From assembly GCF_017352375.1 (NCBI RefSeq), contig NZ_JAFEVR010000013.1, positions 124,001 through 188,000 on the forward strand: 64,000 nucleotides of DNA, given 5' to 3'. The notes beneath the pieces were generated by a model. That model was not told the origin of the DNA. It searched no databases and was given only the letters and a program-made list of their open reading frames with translations. Both the position numbers and the translations under genes were made by a program. This DNA is from Mycolicibacterium sp. S2-37. GTDB taxonomy: Bacteria; Actinomycetota; Actinomycetes; Mycobacteriales; Mycobacteriaceae. This document shows, piece by piece, positions 62,398 through 64,000 of the stretch (within the stretch, counting starts at the first letter, position 1; each line of letters opens with the position of its first letter).

Positions 62398-63971
62398 CGC
62401 ATCGCAACGGCGGTGCCGCAGTGGTCGATTCGTTGATCGCCAACGACGTCGACACGGTGTTCGGGATACCCGGTACGCACAACCTGGAGATCTACCGGCA
62501 TCTGCAGACCGGTGACATCCAGGTGATCACACCGCGGCATGAACAGGGCGCCGGCTACGCCGCGGAGGCGTACGCGCGGGTCAGTGGCCGCCCCGGCGTG
62601 GTGGTGACGACCAGCGGTCCGGGGCTGACGAACGCGATGACGGCCGCAGCCACCGCCTATGCGGAATCCCAGCCGATGCTGGTGCTCTCACCCGGTATGC
62701 CGACCGGCACCGAGGGCCGCGACCTCGGCCAGCTTCACGAGGCCAAGAACACCAGCGCGGCGATGAATGAGCTGGTGTGCTGGAGCCGCCGCGTACGCAG
62801 CGCCGACGAGGCGGCCGAAGCGGTGACCGACGCGTTCGCCGGCTTCTCCGGGCGCCGCCCCCGGCCGGTGCACATCGAAGTCCCCGTCGACGTGCTCACG
62901 GCACGCTGGTCGGGACAGGCGCGGACAGCGTCTGTGGCGCCCGCGCCTGCCGCCGATCCGCAGGCGGTGATACGGGCCGGGCAGGTGCTCGCCGCCGCGG
63001 AACGGCCACTGATCATCGCCGGCGGCGGCGCCGTCGACGCCCATGCCGAGGTCACCGCGCTCGCCGAGGCGCTCGGCGCACCGGTGGCGACGACGGTGAA
63101 CGGCAAAGGCGTTGTGCCTGAGCGTCATCGGCTGTCGGTCGGCGCGTCGGTGCGGTTGCGCGCCCTTCAGCAGGCGGCGGCCGACAGCGATGCACTGGTG
63201 GTCGTCGGCAGCGAGCTCGGCGACTCCGATCTGTGGGCGGGGCAGATCCGCGGCCGCACGGTGATCCGGTGCGACGTCGAATTCGGTCAGCTCGACAAGA
63301 ACTGCCCGGCCGACCATGCGCTGCTCGGCGATGCGGCGGCCACGGTGGCAGCGCTGCTCGACGCGCTGCCGCAGCGCCCGGACGGCGGTGGGGATGGTCG
63401 CGCGGCGGCGCTGCGCACGGCCTGCCGGGACGAGGCCGCCCGGGACGCGGGCCCTTACGCGCAGATCAACGAGGCGGTCCGGGAGGCGCTTCCGGCCGAC
63501 GGTGTACTCACCGGGGACAGCTCGCAGGTCACCTACTTCGGGTCGGTGCACTTCTTCGACATGGCCTCGCCGCGTCGGTTCTGCTACTCGCCGGGCTTCG
63601 CCACGCTCGGCTACGGACTGCCCGCGGCTGTCGGCGCTTCGATCGCGCGACCGGGAAAGCCGGTCGTCGTGCTCATCGGGGACGGCGCGGCGATGTTCTC
63701 GGTGCAGGAGCTGATGACGTTGACCGAGTCACGGCTCTCGGTGCCGGTGGTGATCGTCGACAACGGCGGCTACCGGGAGATCGAGGATCAGGAGCAGGCC
63801 CGTGCTATCGCACCGATCGGGGTCCGGTTGCAGACCCCGGACTTCGCCGCCCTGGCCGTGGCGATGGGCGCCCACGGCGTGCGGACCACCTCGGCCGCCG
63901 ACCTCACCGGTCTGGTCGGCACCGCGCTCGACGCCGACCGCCCGACCGTCATCCACTTCGACATCCGGTAG
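62394..63971 (+). CDS. Thiamine-diphosphate-dependent enzyme, acetolactate-synthase-like (possible 2-oxo-acid decarboxylase)
   Basis: A 525-residue ThDP enzyme with the usual three domains. The cofactor-activating Glu50 lies in PRHEQGAG, and the ThDP/Mg motif runs from GDG (429-431) to Asn457 in VDNGGY. It is not biosynthetic acetolactate synthase, which lies elsewhere with a regulatory subunit. With the ureohydrolase it could be a 5-guanidino-2-oxopentanoate decarboxylase (AruI-like) in arginine transaminase-type catabolism; this is inference. GTG at 62394 overlaps the previous stop by four bases. Confidence 0.85.
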   Translation: MTHRNGGAAVVDSLIANDVDTVFGIPGTHNLEIYRHLQTGDIQVITPRHEQGAGYAAEAYARVSGRPGVVVTTSGPGLTNAMTAAATAYAESQPMLVLSPGMPTGTEGRDLGQLHEAKNTSAAMNELVCWSRRVRSADEAAEAVTDAFAGFSGRRPRPVHIEVPVDVLTARWSGQARTASVAPAPAADPQAVIRAGQVLAAAERPLIIAGGGAVDAHAEVTALAEALGAPVATTVNGKGVVPERHRLSVGASVRLRALQQAAADSDALVVVGSELGDSDLWAGQIRGRTVIRCDVEFGQLDKNCPADHALLGDAAATVAALLDALPQRPDGGGDGRAAALRTACRDEAARDAGPYAQINEAVREALPADGVLTGDSSQVTYFGSVHFFDMASPRRFCYSPGFATLGYGLPAAVGASIARPGKPVVVLIGDGAAMFSVQELMTLTESRLSVPVVIVDNGGYREIEDQEQARAIAPIGVRLQTPDFAALAVAMGAHGVRTTSAADLTGLVGTALDADRPTVIHFDIR

Positions 63972-63980
63972 GAGCCAGCC

Positions 63981-64000
63981 ATGGACATCGCGATCGTCGT
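63981..64000 (+). CDS. Start of a further gene (partial)
   Basis: ATG at 63981 is preceded by a strong GGAG Shine-Dalgarno (63971-63974) and opens MDIAIV, which runs out of the window. It follows the ThDP enzyme gene by nine bases and is likely part of the same operon. Six codons do not allow identification. Confidence 0.6.

Noticed and set aside
62394..63971. Biosynthetic acetolactate synthase (ilvB)
   Set aside because: No regulatory subunit follows and the operon partner is a ureohydrolase, so a catabolic 2-oxo-acid enzyme fits better.

Overview
The window is GC-rich (about 70%), gene-dense DNA from a mycobacterium, most likely a rapidly growing Mycolicibacterium. This rests on protein content: a division and cell-wall cluster without ftsA but with Wag31 and SepF, a proline-rich FtsL-like protein, a membrane adenylate cyclase of the Rv1625c type, a Dps2-type ferritin, the cydA-cydB-cydD-cydC order, and many GTG/TTG and apparently leaderless starts. 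I see no tRNA, rRNA, CRISPR, IS element or phage gene. No stretch over 300 bases lacks a gene; the largest gaps (about 185 bases, before ftsZ, cydA and the solute-binding lipoprotein) are described as regulatory regions.

Region 1 (1-19174, plus strand) is the dcw cluster: tail of rsmH, ftsL-like, pbpB, murE, murF, mraY, murD, ftsW, murG, murC, ftsQ, ftsZ, pgeF, a YggS-type PLP protein, sepF, a YggT protein, wag31 and a small membrane protein. Most junctions from rsmH to ftsQ overlap by 1-4 bases. The genes make lipid II and build the septal synthase; after the gap before ftsZ come the cytoskeletal and polar-growth proteins.

Region 2 (19171-32454) looks accessory. It holds an extra methionine aminopeptidase divergent from a small XRE regulator with two matching palindromes between them; a phosphoribosyltransferase; an SRPBCC-SDR fusion; an amidotransferase with a lipoprotein whose beta-lactamase-like catalytic motif is lost; a phospholipase D-like protein; and a minus-strand operon of MMPL transporter, type III polyketide synthase, ICMT-like methyltransferase and FAD oxidoreductase, followed by a secreted protein and preceded by a TetR gene. 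The three biosynthetic genes resemble the Streptomyces srsABC set for phenolic lipids and alkylquinones. A good sigma-A promoter flanked by two palindromes precedes the MMPL gene.

Region 3 (32536-42401) carries TM2 and DUF2752 membrane proteins, gltB-gltD (glutamate synthase), pyk, tesB and a RibD/DHFR-like reductase: central nitrogen and carbon metabolism.

Region 4 (42477-49455, minus strand) is the cytochrome bd locus cydA-cydB-cydD-cydC with a DUF4190 protein downstream and a DUF308 protein upstream. A CRP-like site lies near the best cydA -10 box.

Region 5 (49643-64000) holds an amino-acid ABC transporter directly abutting a MacS/MacR-like two-component system, a DUF2339 membrane protein, Dps, an SRPBCC protein with a CrtI-like FAD enzyme, the cyclase, and a PucR regulator divergent from a ureohydrolase plus ThDP enzyme pair that suggests guanidino-compound or arginine catabolism. 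The window ends within the first codons of another gene.
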